Assembly (NCBI GenBank): GCA_028826165.1
Contig: JAPDFW010000076.1
Span: 327,501-391,500 of the forward strand
Origin: Anaeramoeba ignava
Lineage: Eukaryota > Metamonada > Anaeramoebidae
Direction: 5' to 3'
DNA length: 64,000 nt
In this document: in pieces, positions 12,779-24,956 of the stretch
Layout of the letters: every line of letters starts with the position of its first letter
Numbering within the stretch: position 1 is the stretch's first letter
Made by a program: the position numbers and the translations under genes
Notes under the pieces: generated by a model
Told to the model about the DNA's origin: nothing
What the model saw: only the letters and a program-made list of their open reading frames with translations
Database searches by the model: none

Positions 12779-13451
12779 TTCAAAATGTGAACCAAACAAT
12801 TTAATCTTTTTTTCAATTTGATTTTTTTTACTTTTTTTACTTTTTTTACTTTTCCATTGTTTTTGTTTTTTTTTTGGAAAAGCTAAAAATTTTTTGCATT
12901 CTTTTTTTTTTTCTTTTAAATTCCTTTTTGAATTCAATTAAAATTGTTTGAGTTCCAAAAAGAACAATTTTATGAGGAGACTGTATTAACGAAATAAAAG
13001 AAGGAACTAAAAATTTTAATTTTAATTTTAATTTAAAAAAAAAAGTGGAACAAAATTTTTAATTTATTCTAAATTTTAATTTTAATTTTAATTTTAATTT
13101 TAAAAAAAAAAGTGGAACAAAAATTTAATTTTAATTTATTCTAAATTTTAATTTTAACTTATTCTAAATTTTAATTTAAAAAAAAAGTGGAACAAAATTT
13201 AATTTTAACTTATTCTAAATTTTAATTTTAATTTATTCTAAAATTTAATTTTAACTTAAAAAAAAAAGTGGAACAAAAATTTTAATTTATTTTAATTTTA
13301 ATTTATTTTAATTTTATTTTAATTTATTTTAAAAAAAAAAGTGGAACAAAATTTAATTTTAATTTTAATTTTAATTTTAAATTTAATTTTAACTTATTCT
13401 AAATTTTAATTTTAATTAATTTTAATTAATTTTAATTTATTTTTATTTTTA
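12779..13451. repeat. Convergent spacer with GTGGAAC minisatellite
   Basis: Between two converging genes. From about 13000 to 13420 an imperfect tandem repeat of 65-80 nt recurs. Each unit carries an A-run followed by GTGGAACAAAA (near 13045, 13112, 13187, 13268 and 13341) and stretches of TTTAATTTTAATTT and TTATTCTAAATTT. The same A-run plus GTGGAACAAAA occurs once more at 21268, just after another gene. No coding potential is seen. Confidence 0.75.
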
Positions 13452-14462
13452 TTAAACTTTCGAAATATCAATTTGAGCACGAAGTAAAACACGAATAGCA
13501 GCTTTAACAACAGGAACATCAGCAGAAATACCATGGAAATCAAGAACGCCTTTGTTATTAGCCTCAAACTTACGGAGAAGTTCTATAGCGTTATCAATTT
13601 CACTTTTACTTGGAGAAAAAATATTCTGGACAATTTGGATCTGCTTTGGATGAATAATAGATTTTCCAGTAAAACCAAGATTGACAGCATCCAAACTTTC
13701 CGAAATCAGCTTTGAATCATCCTTGAAATGTATATTGACCATATCAATAGACTCCAAACCATAAGCAGCTGCGTGCAAAACAATTGAACTTCGTGCAAAT
13801 AGCAATTCATTCCCACTTGGAGTCCTTTTACATCCAATTGACGCACTATAATCTTCAGCTCCAAACACTAAACCCCTTAACATCTCATGTCGAGCTCCGT
13901 TTGACTCAAGGATCTCCTTGATATTCACGATCCCTTTCGCCGTTTCAAATGTCGCGTAAATTTTCAATTTTTTTTTGCATTCTTTGATTTTTTTTTCAAT
14001 AAGAAAAATATCTTCAAAATTTTCCACTTTTGGAAGTAAAATTCCACTGAATTGATTTTGAGATAATATTTCGGGTCGAAGAAATGCTTCGATGTCTTTT
14101 TTTCCTTCTTTTTTTTGCACTTCGTTAAAACGTATGATTAATTGATTTGGATTTTCGAATTTTATGTCACTTTTTTTGGAAACAATTTCTAAAACGTTTT
14201 TTCTTGCTATTGATCGTTGTTCTGGAATAACCGCATCTTCCAAATCAAATGCTATCAAATCACACTTGAATTGTGTTGATTTTTGCAGTTTTTTTTTGGA
14301 ATCGCCTGGAACATAAAGAAGTGTTCTTGGCGGTAAATTTTTGGATAAACTGTTTATGTAATCGGGAAATTGCTCGTGAATTTTAAGTGTTCGAGCAATT
14401 ATTGGTAAATTTATTTTAGCGCTGATTTTAAATGTTGTGTTAATTAATTTATTTCCAATCAT
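13452..14462 (-). CDS. CitE/CLYBL-type acyl-CoA lyase, probably mitochondrial-related
   Basis: A 336-residue protein of the HpcH/HpaI aldolase, citrate-lyase beta-like family. Seen motifs in order: RTLLYVPGD near residue 43, DLIAFDLEDAVIPEQRSIAR, LIIRFNE, GILLPKVEN, YATFETAKGI (the Glu is a metal ligand in the family), LVFGAEDYSASIG (acidic metal ligand), ELLFARSSIVLHAAAYGLE, IDMV and GFTGKSIIHPKQI. The animal homologue CLYBL cleaves citramalyl-CoA to acetyl-CoA and pyruvate in mitochondria. Substrate choice here cannot be read from sequence. I start at the ATG at 14462 because the 99 nt upstream, though open, encode only Lys/Glu/Phe low complexity. The resulting N-terminus (MIGNKLINTTFKISAKINL) is basic and amphipathic, like an organelle-targeting presequence. 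Single exon, convergent with the PSP1 gene. Confidence 0.88.
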   Translation of the reverse strand: MIGNKLINTTFKISAKINLPIIARTLKIHEQFPDYINSLSKNLPPRTLLYVPGDSKKKLQKSTQFKCDLIAFDLEDAVIPEQRSIARKNVLEIVSKKSDIKFENPNQLIIRFNEVQKKEGKKDIEAFLRPEILSQNQFSGILLPKVENFEDIFLIEKKIKECKKKLKIYATFETAKGIVNIKEILESNGARHEMLRGLVFGAEDYSASIGCKRTPSGNELLFARSSIVLHAAAYGLESIDMVNIHFKDDSKLISESLDAVNLGFTGKSIIHPKQIQIVQNIFSPSKSEIDNAIELLRKFEANNKGVLDFHGISADVPVVKAAIRVLLRAQIDISKV

Positions 14463-14560
14463 TTTTTTAACATTGAAAGAAAAAAATGAAAATTCAAAAT
14501 TCAAATAAAAAATTTCATTTTTTTCTTTCTTATTCTTTTTCATTTTTGATTTATTCTCCA

Positions 14561-17410
14561 ATGATTTTTGTTAAAAATATTCTTCAAGATAAAATTTCTG
14601 TTATTTTTCATTGCATAAATTTTGTATTTAATAAAATATTTAATAAAATATTCAATAAAACATTCAATAAAATATTCAATAAAAAATTCAATAAAATATT
14701 TAATAAAATATTTAATAAAACATTCAATAAAATATTTAATAAAATATTTAATAAAATATTCAATAAAATATTCAATAAAATATTCAATAAAATATTTAAT
14801 AAAATATTTAATAAAATATTTAATAAAATATTTAATAAAATATTCAATAAAATATTTAATAAAATATTTAATAAAATATTTAATAAAATATTCAATAAAA
14901 TATTTAATAAAATATTTAATAAAATATTTAATAAAATATTCAATAAAATATTTAATAAAATATTTAATAAAATAGGTTTCTTTTGTTATTGCAATGGCAG
15001 GATTAGGTTTGATATCAAAAAAACAAAACGAAAAAACTTTATTTTAAAAATGAATTTAATTTAGAAATGAATTTAATTTGGAAATGAATTTAAATTTTGG
15101 AAATGAATTTAATTTAGAAATGAATTTAATTTTGGAAATGAATTTAATTTTGGAAATGAATTTAATTTAGGAAATGAATTTAATTTAGGAAATGAATTTA
15201 ATTTAGGAAATGAATTTAATTTTAAAAATGAATTTAATTTTAAAAATGAATTTAAATTTTGGAAATCAATTTAATTTTGGAAATGAATTTAATTTTAAAA
15301 ATGAATTTAATTTTAAAATGATTTTAATTTTGGAATCAATTTGGAATGAAATTGAAAAACTTAAAATATGAAAATTTTAATTATACAAAATATATTTATA
15401 TTTTGATAGGTTCTTTAGATTCAACATTTACAAAGTATTTTGTTCTTTATTTTTTTGCATCTATTTTTGCAGTGGGAATTTCTATTGGAATGATAATATT
15501 AAGAGCTCTTGATAAATTTAAACAAGTTGGGAGGGATTTAGTTAATTATTCTATAATTATTGTTCTTTCTTGGAATTTACTTGGTGCAAATGATGTTTAT
15601 TCAAGTTTATGCATTTCTTTGGGTTCTCAATGCAAAAAATCTACAAAAGCTTATGTTTTGGGTGTTTGTTTACATTTTTTTTCCTTGGTAATGCTAATAT
15701 AACTATTTTTTTACTTGAAAATTCCAAAATTTTCTTAATTGTGAATACTTAAAATATTTTAAGAATTTTGTCAAAATTAAATCCAAATCCAAATCTAAAT
15801 TCAAATCTAAATATAAATCTAAATATAAATCTAAATATAAATATAAATATAAATCTAAATATAAATATAAATATAAATCTAAATATAAATATAAATATAA
15901 ATATAAATATAAATATAATTATTAATATAAATATAAATATAAATCTAAATATAAATATAAATATAAATCCAAATCCAAATCCAAATCCAAATCTAAATCT
16001 AAATCCAAATCTAAATCTAAATCTAAATCTAAATCTAAATATAAATCTAAATCTAAATCTAAATATAAATCTAAATCTAAATATAAATCTAAATCTAAAT
16101 CTAAATATAAATCTAAATCTAAATCCAAATCCAAATCCAAATACAAATACAAATACAAATCCAAATCCAAATATAAATATAAATCCAAATCCAAATCCAA
16201 ATCTAAATCTAAATCTAAATCCAAATACAAATACAAATACAAATCCAAATACAAATACAAATCCAAATATAAATATAAACCCAATTTTATACCCTATTCC
16301 CAATTCAATTTTATAATTGATTTTATAATTGATTTTATAATTGATTTTATAATAAATTTTGTAATTGATTTTATAATTGATTTTATAATTGATTTTATAA
16401 TTAATTTTATAATTGATTTTATAATTAATTTTATAATTGATTTTATAATTAATTTTATAATTGATTTTATAATTAATTTTATAATAAATTTTATAATTGA
16501 TTTTGTAATAAATTTTGTAATTGATTTTATAATTGATTTTATAATTGATTTTATAATTAATTTTATAATTGATTTTATAATTGATTTTATAATTGATTTT
16601 ATAATTGATTTTATAATTAATTATAATTGATTTTATAATTGATTTTGTAATAAATTTTGTAATTGATCTTATAATTGATTTTGTAATTGATTTTGTAATA
16701 AATTTTATAATTAATTTTGTAATTGATTTTTATAATAAATTTTATAATTAATTTTGTAATTGATCTTATGATCAAATTTAATAATTAATTTTATAATTAA
16801 TTTTATGATCAAATTTAATAATTAATTTTATAATTGATTTTATAATTGATTTTATAATAAATTTTATAATTGATTTTATAATTAATTTTATAATTAATAA
16901 TCCTATTATATTTTAATTAACCAAAAAATGATTCATCAAATTTTTTTAAATAAACAAATTGATCAAGAAAATAAGAGAATTGGATTGTATTTATTTATAA
17001 ATTAAAATTAAAATTAAAATTAAAATTAAAAATTAAATTAAAATTATATTTGACTAGTTGAATTAAATTAAAAAAATTTTTTTTTTGGTTTTTCCAAAAG
17101 AAAAAGAAAAAGAAAAAGCAAAAATAAAAATAAAAAAAATAAGATCAACAAAATAAAACAAAACAAAACATAAATGAACAAAGTTAAACAACAAAACAAA
17201 TTCAACTTATTAAACAAAATCAACTTATAAACAAAAAAAAACTTTTTTTAAATAAAAAAGGTTTCTTTATTTTTAGTTAACCTTTATAATCAAAAATTAC
17301 CATCACAAGGATTTGAGATTTTAGAATCTAATATTACAGATCAAAAGGAGACTAAAAGATCAACGGATCCATCTGTGCCATACCAATTGCCAACAGATCA
17401 AAATTTCTAA
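14561..17410 (+). CDS. Predicted four-transmembrane (MARVEL/CASP-like) protein
   Basis: Exons 14561-14623, 14976-15006 and 15410-15687 join in phases 0 and 1 through repeat-filled introns. They give TM1 (VIFHCINF|VSFVIAMAGLG), TM2 (YFVLYFFASIFAVGISIGM), TM3 (YSIIIVLSWNLL) and TM4 (AYVLGVCLHFFSLV). A two-Cys loop sits between TM3 and TM4 (CISLGSQC). This 4-TM topology resembles MARVEL or CASP-like proteins, but I see no diagnostic motif. A hydrophilic coding-like exon at 17277-17410 (LYNQKLPSQGFEILESN to TDQNF and TAA) would be a cytoplasmic tail. It needs phase 1, whereas the donor at 15688 gives phase 0, so a small exon is missing or the third exon simply ends at the TAA at 15702. The 5' end diverges from the lyase gene across about 100 nt. 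Confidence 0.6.
14624..14975. repeat. Intronic tandem repeat (AATAAAATATTY)
   Basis: A near-perfect 12-nt tandem array of AATAAAATATTT / AATAAAATATTC with a GTATTT donor and a TAG acceptor. It is open in several frames (Phe-Asn-Lys-Ile and Ile-Lys-Tyr-Leu), which is why it can be mistaken for coding sequence. The phase-0 fit of the flanking TM-helix halves supports an intron. Confidence 0.7.
15007..15409. repeat. Intronic repeat (AAATGAATTTAATTTTGG)
   Basis: An intron with GTTTGA donor and GATAG acceptor, largely made of about 15 copies of an 18-nt unit, AAATGAATTTAATTTTGG with variants. Splicing restores a Gly codon split in phase 1 (AGLG|SLDS). Confidence 0.65.
15703..17276. repeat. Two successive tandem arrays downstream of TM exon
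   Basis: From about 15778 to 16285 there is an array of 6-nt units AAATCC, AAATCT and AAATAT in mixed order. From about 16305 to 16900 a 12-nt array TTTTATAATTGA / TTTTATAATTAA takes over. A-rich unique sequence follows to 17276. It is either a long intron of the four-TM gene or its 3' flank. A hexanucleotide boundary this sharp marks two independent expansion events. Confidence 0.7.
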
Positions 17411-18755
17411 ATAACTTGATAAATAAAATTTTTTTTTTTTCCGTTTATTTTTTTTTTTAAAAAAGAAAATCCAACATTTTGAATTACAATCGAACTTGTT
17501 CCCCCTATTTTTAAACAATTTAATCTGGGGCTTATTTACTTTCCAAAATTTTATTTCATTGAAATTTTTTTTTTTTTTTTTTTAATTGATAATTAAAATA
17601 AAATTCAAACAGTTCCAAATTAAATTAAATTAAATTAAAAAAATTTTTAGTTTAAAAAATTCCTTTAAAAAAAAAATAATAAAAAATAAAAATTTGAATT
17701 GGAATCAAAATAGAAAATGATTTATTACAAATTAATTTATGTGGAATTAAAATTTAAAACAATCCAAATGAAAAAAAAAATTTTTTTATCTTTTTTTTTT
17801 TTTCATTCTTTTTTCTATTTTTTTTTTTTTAGTTTTAATTTTCCGTTTTGAATTCTTGTTATCAAAAGTAACCCTCTTTCTTTTAATTTACCAAAAAATT
17901 TGCATAAAATCAATTATTAAACATTTGAAAACAACGGAACAAAAGCAAGTAAAAAATATCAATTAACTTTGACTAGTTAATCTTAATTTCATTTTCTTTT
18001 TCATTTTATTTTAAATTTTCATTTAAAATCAATTTAATTTAAAAATATAATTATATTTAATAATAATAATTAAATTTTCAACATAAATTAAAAGGCAAGA
18101 AAATGAGATCAAAAAAAAAAAACACAAACAAAACAAATAAAATATTCAAACAATAAAATAAAATAATTAATTAAATAAATTATTATTAAAATTATTAATA
18201 AATTGGTTATTTAAAAATAAAAATAAAAGAAAAAAAAATCTCAAATAAATTTAAATAAGAAAAAGAATTAAAAAAAGATAAAAGAAGATCAGTTAAAATT
18301 TGATCAAAAAATAAACTTATTTTAATTAATTCAATAAAGAAAAAAAAAAAATCTCAAATAAAAAAAAATTAAATAAGCAAATATACTTTTGACTAAATCA
18401 AATTAATAAAAAAAACTTTTAAATTAAATTATAAATTAAATAATCCATTTGGAAAAAGGAAATTAAAATAAATTAAAATAAATAAAAAATAATAAAAAAA
18501 AAATCCAATAAAATAAAAAGAATAAGAAGAATAAAAGCTAGAATCATTTTGCCTTTTAAAATTTTGAATTAATTAAAAATTAAAACGTTTTTTATTTTTT
18601 GCCTTTTTTAATTGCGAAAATTAAAAATAAATAAAATTAAATTAAAAAAAAATTAACTAAATCAATTTAAACAAAAAAAAATCAAAAAAAAATTTTTTCT
18701 TTTTATTTTTATTCTTAAAGTTTCCAAAACAAACCCAAAATCAAAATAAAACAAA
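17411..18755. other. AT-rich intergenic region
   Basis: About 1.3 kb of A/T homopolymer-rich sequence without coding potential, upstream of the gene at 18756. TTTGACTAGTTRA occurs at about 17050 and 17968, and a weaker TTTTGACTAAAT at about 18388. I do not know their function. Confidence 0.5.
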
Positions 18756-21244
18756 ATGAAACCAAATAATCCACAAATACCATTTAAAAATTTTGTACTT
18801 CCATTACCAAGAAATAAAATGGAAAAATTAATTTCGAATAACCAAACATTTCAAACTTGTGATTTAATGAATTTTGATCAAGATGAATTAGCCAATTTGG
18901 ATCCAAAACAATTTTATAATTTTCAACAGTTCAACAATTACCCCCAATTTAATTATCAAACAAACTTACAACAAACTAAAACAAATAAAAATTTAAATAA
19001 AAATTTAAATAAAAACTTAAATAAAAAACATCATTCAAAAAACAATTCAAAAAACAACTCAAAAAACAACTCAAATTCATTTCCTCAACAAAATTTTAAT
19101 TCTGATTTTAACTCTTATTTGAATTCTGCTGAAAATTTTAATCAAAATCAACCATTTCATTCTGATCAAAATCTTATGCAAAATCAAATGGATTATGAAT
19201 CAATTCAACAACAACAAGAAATGTGGTTGAATTTAGAAAAACATAAAGCATTTCAAAATTTAAGTAGCGCAATGAATACAGAAGATAAAACAGACAAGAA
19301 AGAAGAAGAAGAAGATGAAAAAGAAGGATATCAATATCAATTTCAATATCAAAATCAATTCCCAAATCAATTCCCAAGTCAATATCAAAATCAATTTCCA
19401 AATCAATTTCCAAATCAATATCAAATCAATTTCCAAATCAATTTCCAAATCAATATCAAAATCAATTTCAAAATCAATATCAAAATCAATTCCCAAATCA
19501 ATTTCCAAATCAATTTCCAAATCAATTTCCAAATCAATTTCCAAATCAATTCCCAAATCAATATCAAAATCAATTTCCAAATCAATTCCCAAATCAATTT
19601 CCAAATCAATATCAAAATCAATTCCCAAATCAATATCAAAATCAATTCCCAAATCAATTTCCAAATCAAAATCAATTCCCAAATCAAATGAAAAAAAAAC
19701 GAGAAAATCAATTTGAAAATCAAAAAGAGTTGCAAAAACGAATAAAAAAAGCAAATCACTCAACATCAAAAGAAGAAGGGAATGATTATTTAAGAGAAAA
19801 ATCATTTGAAATTCCAAGTCAACAAATAAGTGAAGAATCAACAGATTTATCAAATGAAAACTTGACAGAATCTGAATTAAAAGAACGAAAAGAAGAGCAA
19901 ATTTGTAGATTCTTCTTACAAAAACCTCTTGATTTCAATCATAAATCTCAAAGAGGAAATCCTTCTTTTGGAACTGTTATTTATTCTTATATTAGAAAAA
20001 CTATTGCAACTCATCAAAAAAAATCAAATCAAGATCAAAAATATCTTCATTTTGTTGATGAAACAGAAGGAATGATAAATTCTGGAAAATGTGATGCAAA
20101 ACTGGCAAAATGGATTGTGAAAAGAAGGTTTTTAGCGAGAAAAAAGAAAAGAAGGCAAATAAAAAGAAGAAAAAATAAGCAAAAATCAAAACCAAAATCA
20201 ACTCAAACTCAAAATCAAATTCAAAATCAAAATCAAATTCAAAATCAAATTCAAAATATAAATCAAAATCAAATTCAAAATGAAAATGAAAATCAAATTC
20301 AAAATATAAATCAAAATCAAAATCAAAATCAAAATATAAATCAAAATCAAAATATAAATCAAAATCAAAATATAAATCAAAATCAAATTCAAAATCTAAA
20401 TAAAAATCAAAATAAAAATGAAAATCAAAATCAAAATCAAAATCAAAATATAAATCAAAATCAAATTCAAAATATAAATCAAAATCAAAATCAAAATGAA
20501 AATGAAAATCAAAATGAAAATGAAAATCAAAATATAAATATAAATGAAAATCAAAATATAAATGAAAATCAAAATCAAATTCAAAATATAAATATAAATG
20601 AAATTGAAAATCAAAATCAAAATCAAAATCAAAATGAAAATCAAAATGAAAATGAAAATCAAAATCAAATTCAAAATCAAAATCAAAATCAAAATCAAAA
20701 TCAAAATCAAAATCAAAATCAAAATCAAAATCAAATTGAAATTCAAAATATAAATCAAAATCAAAATGAAAATCAAAATCAAAATCAAAATCAAAATGAA
20801 AATCAAAATCAAAATCAAAATCAAAATCAAAATCAAAATCAAAATCAAAATAAAAATCAAATTCAAAATATAATTGAAAATCAAAATCAAAATCAAAATC
20901 AAAATCAAAATCAAAATGAAAATCAAAATCAAAATCAAAATATAAATCAAAATATAAATATAAATGAAAATCAAAATCAAAATGAAAATCAAAATCAAAT
21001 TCAAAATCAAAATCAAAATCAATCAAAATCTTTTGATCAAAAATTCTTTGATCAAAAATCAATTGAACCAAAATCAAATGAAACCAAATCAATTGAACCA
21101 AAATCAAACGATCAAAAATCAAACGATCAAAAATTAAATAATCATAAATTAATTGAACAGAAACTAAATGAATATAATTTAAATCAAAAAGAATTCCAAC
21201 AAAAATCAATTGACCAAAAATCAATTGATCAAAATACAAATTAA
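18756..21244 (+). CDS. Asn/Gln-rich hypothetical protein, frame broken in repeat
   Basis: One gene read in two frames. Frame 1 starts at ATG 18756 and encodes MKPNNPQIPFKNFVLPLP and an N/Q-rich region up to NQFPNQYQ. At 19423-19425 a CAATATCAAAAT unit has lost one A, so the frame becomes Ile-Asn-Phe-Gln. The proper NQFP repeat continues in the third frame, straight into MKKKRENQFENQKELQK and on to TAA 21242-21244. With the missing base restored the length is about 829 residues. A non-repetitive middle block (about residues 380-470: ICRFFLQKPLDFNHKSQRGN, SYIRKTIATHQKK, GKCDAKLAKWIVKRRFLARK) is probably a folded or basic nucleic-acid-binding segment. I recognise no family. About 270 residues of Asn-Gln/Asn-Glu repeat follow. 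The frameshift may be an assembly indel or a real allele. Confidence 0.65.
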
Positions 21245-21437
21245 ATGAAAATTCAAAATAAACAAAAGTGGAACAAAATTATATCTTCTTATTAGTTCTT
21301 TTTAGCATAATAATCAATGACTGTAAAAGTCTTTTTGATTAATTTTCTTTTTTGTTTTTGTTTTGGTTTTTTTTAATTAAATTTTAAACAGAAAATTTTT
21401 TTTCATTTTTTTCATTTTTTCATTTTTTCATTTCAAA

Positions 21438-22939
21438 ATGGAAAAAACTCAAAAAATTTGTGTAAAATGTAAAAGAAAAGCTTATACAAAAAGTAGAGAT
21501 ATTTTATTTTGTCGGTAAAATTATTTTTTTTCTTATTTTTCTTTTTCTGAAACGATTTTAATATAAAAAAAAATTTTTGATAAATAAAATTTTCAGAGAG
21601 TGTTATATCAAAAATATTCAAGAGAAAATCCGCAAGGAATTCAATTCAAAGCAAATTATTAGAGGAGGAGATAAAGTTCTTTTAACTTTTTCTGGAGGAT
21701 CTTCATCACTTGTTTTACTTGATTTTCTACTTGAATTCCATAAAATAAAAAAAGGCAAAAAAAAATTTGATTTGGATATTTTGGTTATTGACGAGACTTT
21801 AATAGAAGAAACATTAGGGATTAATAGACCAAAAGCATTTATAGAAGAAATAACGGATCTTGTTGGAAATTACAAAGAAAAATTAATTGTCAAAAAATAT
21901 CCGAATTTATTAAAAAATTTATTGGAATCAATAAAAAAAATTTCTGTCAAAGAAGACTTGTTAGAAATCATAAAGACAAGAATAATCATAGAAACTTTTT
22001 TGCAAGGAAATTACACTCGTGTTTTATTGGGTGATTGTGCAGAAAGATTAGGCATAAGAACTATTTCAATGATCTCCAAAGGTAGAGGTTTTGCATTAAC
22101 AGAAAAACTTCAAAGCGACACTCGATTGCAAAGAGGAAAAAGTGGATTAAGGTTATTTCCTCATGAAGAGAAAAATCATCGCGAAAATGATGATTCAAAT
22201 TCAAACGAAAAAGAAAAAACAAACGAAAAAGAAAATGTCGAAATTATTTCTGAAGAAAATAACAATAACAACAACAATAACAATAATAATAATAATAATT
22301 CCAACCAAAGTGAGTTGAATGAAAATATTCCACAAGACTCAAACGAGAAGATCCATGAATTCACGGACACCGATATTAATCGGTATTATGAATCTATTTA
22401 TTATCCAATGAAATCTATTCTTCGGATGGATTTATTGAAATATTTAGTTTATCGCAATTTGCAACCAGTTCATGTGCCGCGGTTAAGCACTTTAAAGCCT
22501 CCTAGGTCTTCGATGGATCAGGTTTGTTTTGATTTTATTCAAGCTGTTTCTTTAGAAAATATATCGAATTTATTTGGAATTTTACGGTGTGTTGATAAAT
22601 TACGACCATTAGAAATTTCATCGAAAAGATGCTCTATTTGCTATGAGTAAGTTTTTCTAATTTTCTTTTATAATTTTATAATAATTTTATAATAATTTTA
22701 TCTATTTATTTCTTTTATAATTTTATAATAATTTTATCTATTTATTTCTTTTATAATTTTATAATAATTTTCTTTTATAATTTTATAATAATTTTATCTA
22801 TTTATTTCTTAGTCTTGTTCCGATTGATAAAATAGAAAATGTATTACCTTTTGGTAATTGTTGTGTTTATTGCAAAAATTATATTTTATCCGTTTGCGAT
22901 TCTGATTTATTCTCGAAAATATTATTTTTGGAGAAATAA
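21438..22939 (+). CDS. CTU2: Cytoplasmic tRNA 2-thiolation protein 2 (CTU2/NCS2)
   Basis: Exons 21438-21514, 21597-22646 and 22813-22939, both introns phase 2, about 417 residues. The N-terminus has paired cysteines (ICVKC and FCREC) typical of the family's zinc site. The PP-loop-like region DKVLLTFSGGSSSLVLLDFL follows near residues 50-70, with IVKKYPN, LLGDCAERLGIRTISMISKG and RGFALTEKL. The C-terminus carries CSICYD and NCCVYCKNYIL. CTU2 works with CTU1/NCS6 in the cytosol to thiolate U34 of tRNA-Lys, Glu and Gln, taking sulfur from URM1. A polar insert with an Asn run (about residues 210-265) interrupts the C-terminal half. Such inserts are common in this window. The start is the only ATG that gives the first Cys pair. 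Confidence 0.92.
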
Positions 22940-24956
22940 GGATTTACATTTAGATTTACATTTATTCCAGAAAATTATTTATGATTTAAATAAAATTCAA
23001 ATATAAATTAAATTAAATCTAATTAAATCAAATCAATTTAAATCAAATCAAATCAATTTAAATCAAATCAAATCAATTTAAATCAAATCAAATCAATTTA
23101 AATCAAATCAAATCAAATTAAATCAATTTAAATCCAAAAATATTTAAATCCAAAAATATTTAAATCCAAAAATATTTAAATCAAATTAAATCAAATCAAT
23201 TTAAATCAAATTAAATCAAATTAAATCAAATCAAATTAAATCAATTTAAATTAAATTAAATCCAAAAATATTTAAATCAAATTAAATCAAATTAAATCAA
23301 ATCAATTTAAATCAAATTAAATCAAATTAAATTAAATTAAATCCAAAAATATTTAAATCAAATTAAATCAAATTAAATCAAATCAATTTAAATCAAATTA
23401 AATCAAATTAAATCAAATTAAATCCAAAAATATTTAAATCAAATCAAATCCAAAAATAATTAAATCAAATTAAATCAATTTAAATCAAATTAAATCAAAT
23501 CAAATCAAATTAAATCAAATTAAATCCAAAAATAATTAAATCCAAAAATATTTAAATCCAAAAATAATTAAATTTAAATTAAATTAAATTAAATTAAATT
23601 AAATTAAATCAAATCAAATTAAATCAAATTAAATCCAAAAATAATTAAATCTAAATTAAATCAAATTAAATTAAATCAAAATTCAATTTAAATCAAAATC
23701 AAATTAAATTAAATCCAAAATCAAATTAAATCAAAAATTTAAATCCAAAAAATTAAATTAAATTTAAATCCAAAAAATTTAAATTAAAATCAAATCAATT
23801 TATATTTAAATTAAATAAATTAAATTAAATCCAAAATATTTAAATCCAAAAATAAATTAAATAAACTAAAAATAATTTTAAAATAAATTAAATTAAATTA
23901 AATTCCAAAATTTAAATCAAATTAAATCCAAAATTTAAATCAAAAATCGAATTAAATTCCAAAAATAAAATCAATTTTAAATCAAAAAATTTAAATCAAA
24001 TCAAAAAATCAAATTAAATCAAATTAAATCAAATTAAATCAAATTAAATCAAATTTAAATCCAAAAAATTTAAATCCAAAAATATTTAAATCAAATTAAA
24101 TCAAATTAAATTAAATTAAATTAAATCAAATTAAATCAAAAATATTTAAATCAAATCAAATCCAAAAATAATTAAATCAAATTAAATCAAATTAAATCAA
24201 ATTAAATTAAATTAAATTAAATCAAATTAAATCCAAAAATATTTAAATCAAATCAAATTAAATCAAATTAAATCAAATCAAAAAAATCAAATTAAATCAA
24301 AAAAATCCAAAAAATCAAATTAAATCAAAATCAAATTAAATCAAATTAAATTAAATTAAATTAAATTAAATTAAATTAAATTAAATTAAATCAAAAAAAT
24401 TAAATCCAAAATTAAATCAAATTAAATCAAATTAATTCCAAAAAATCAAATCAAAAAATTTAAATCAATTTAAATCCAAAAATATTTAAATCCAAAAATA
24501 TTTAAATCAAATTAAATCAAATTAAATCAAATTAAATCCAAAAATATTTAAATCAAATTAAATTAAATTAAATCAATTTAAATCCAAAAATATTTAAATC
24601 AAATTAAATTAAATTAAATTAAATCAAATTAAATTAAATCAAATTAAATTAAATCAAATTAAATTAAATTAAATTAAATCAAATTAAATCAAATCCAAAA
24701 ATATTTAAATCAAATTAAATCCAAAAATAATTAAATTTAAATTAAAAGGAGAATTGATTGAAGATAAAAAATTGTTTTAAATTTTTCTTCTTTAAATTTA
24801 TTTTTCTTCTTTTTTTTTTTTTTTTTAATAAAAATAAAAACAAAAAAAAATTTTTTTAATTAAAAAAATTTAAATTAACTACAGCTGGAAATATAAATAA
24901 AAAAAAAAAAAAAATAAAAAAATAAAAATAAAAAATCATTTTTCTTTTTACAAAAA
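22940..24956. repeat. Intergenic AAATYAAATTAAATCC satellite
   Basis: From about 23000 to 24745, interspersed units TTAAATCAAA, TCAAATTAAA and AAATCCAAAAATATT recur in changing order. The next 200 nt are A/T homopolymers leading to the carrier start. It lies between the CTU2 stop and the next gene with no exon on either side, so unlike most arrays here it appears intergenic. Confidence 0.8.

Noticed and set aside
14463-14561. N-terminal extension of the CitE-like lyase to the ATG at 14561
   Set aside because: The 33 extra residues are Lys/Glu then Phe low complexity encoded by A- and T-runs. The internal Met gives a better organelle-type N-terminus.
20001-21239. 412-residue minus-strand frame rich in Asp-Phe
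   Set aside because: Antisense shadow of the Asn-Gln region of the plus-strand gene. It has no complex sequence of its own.
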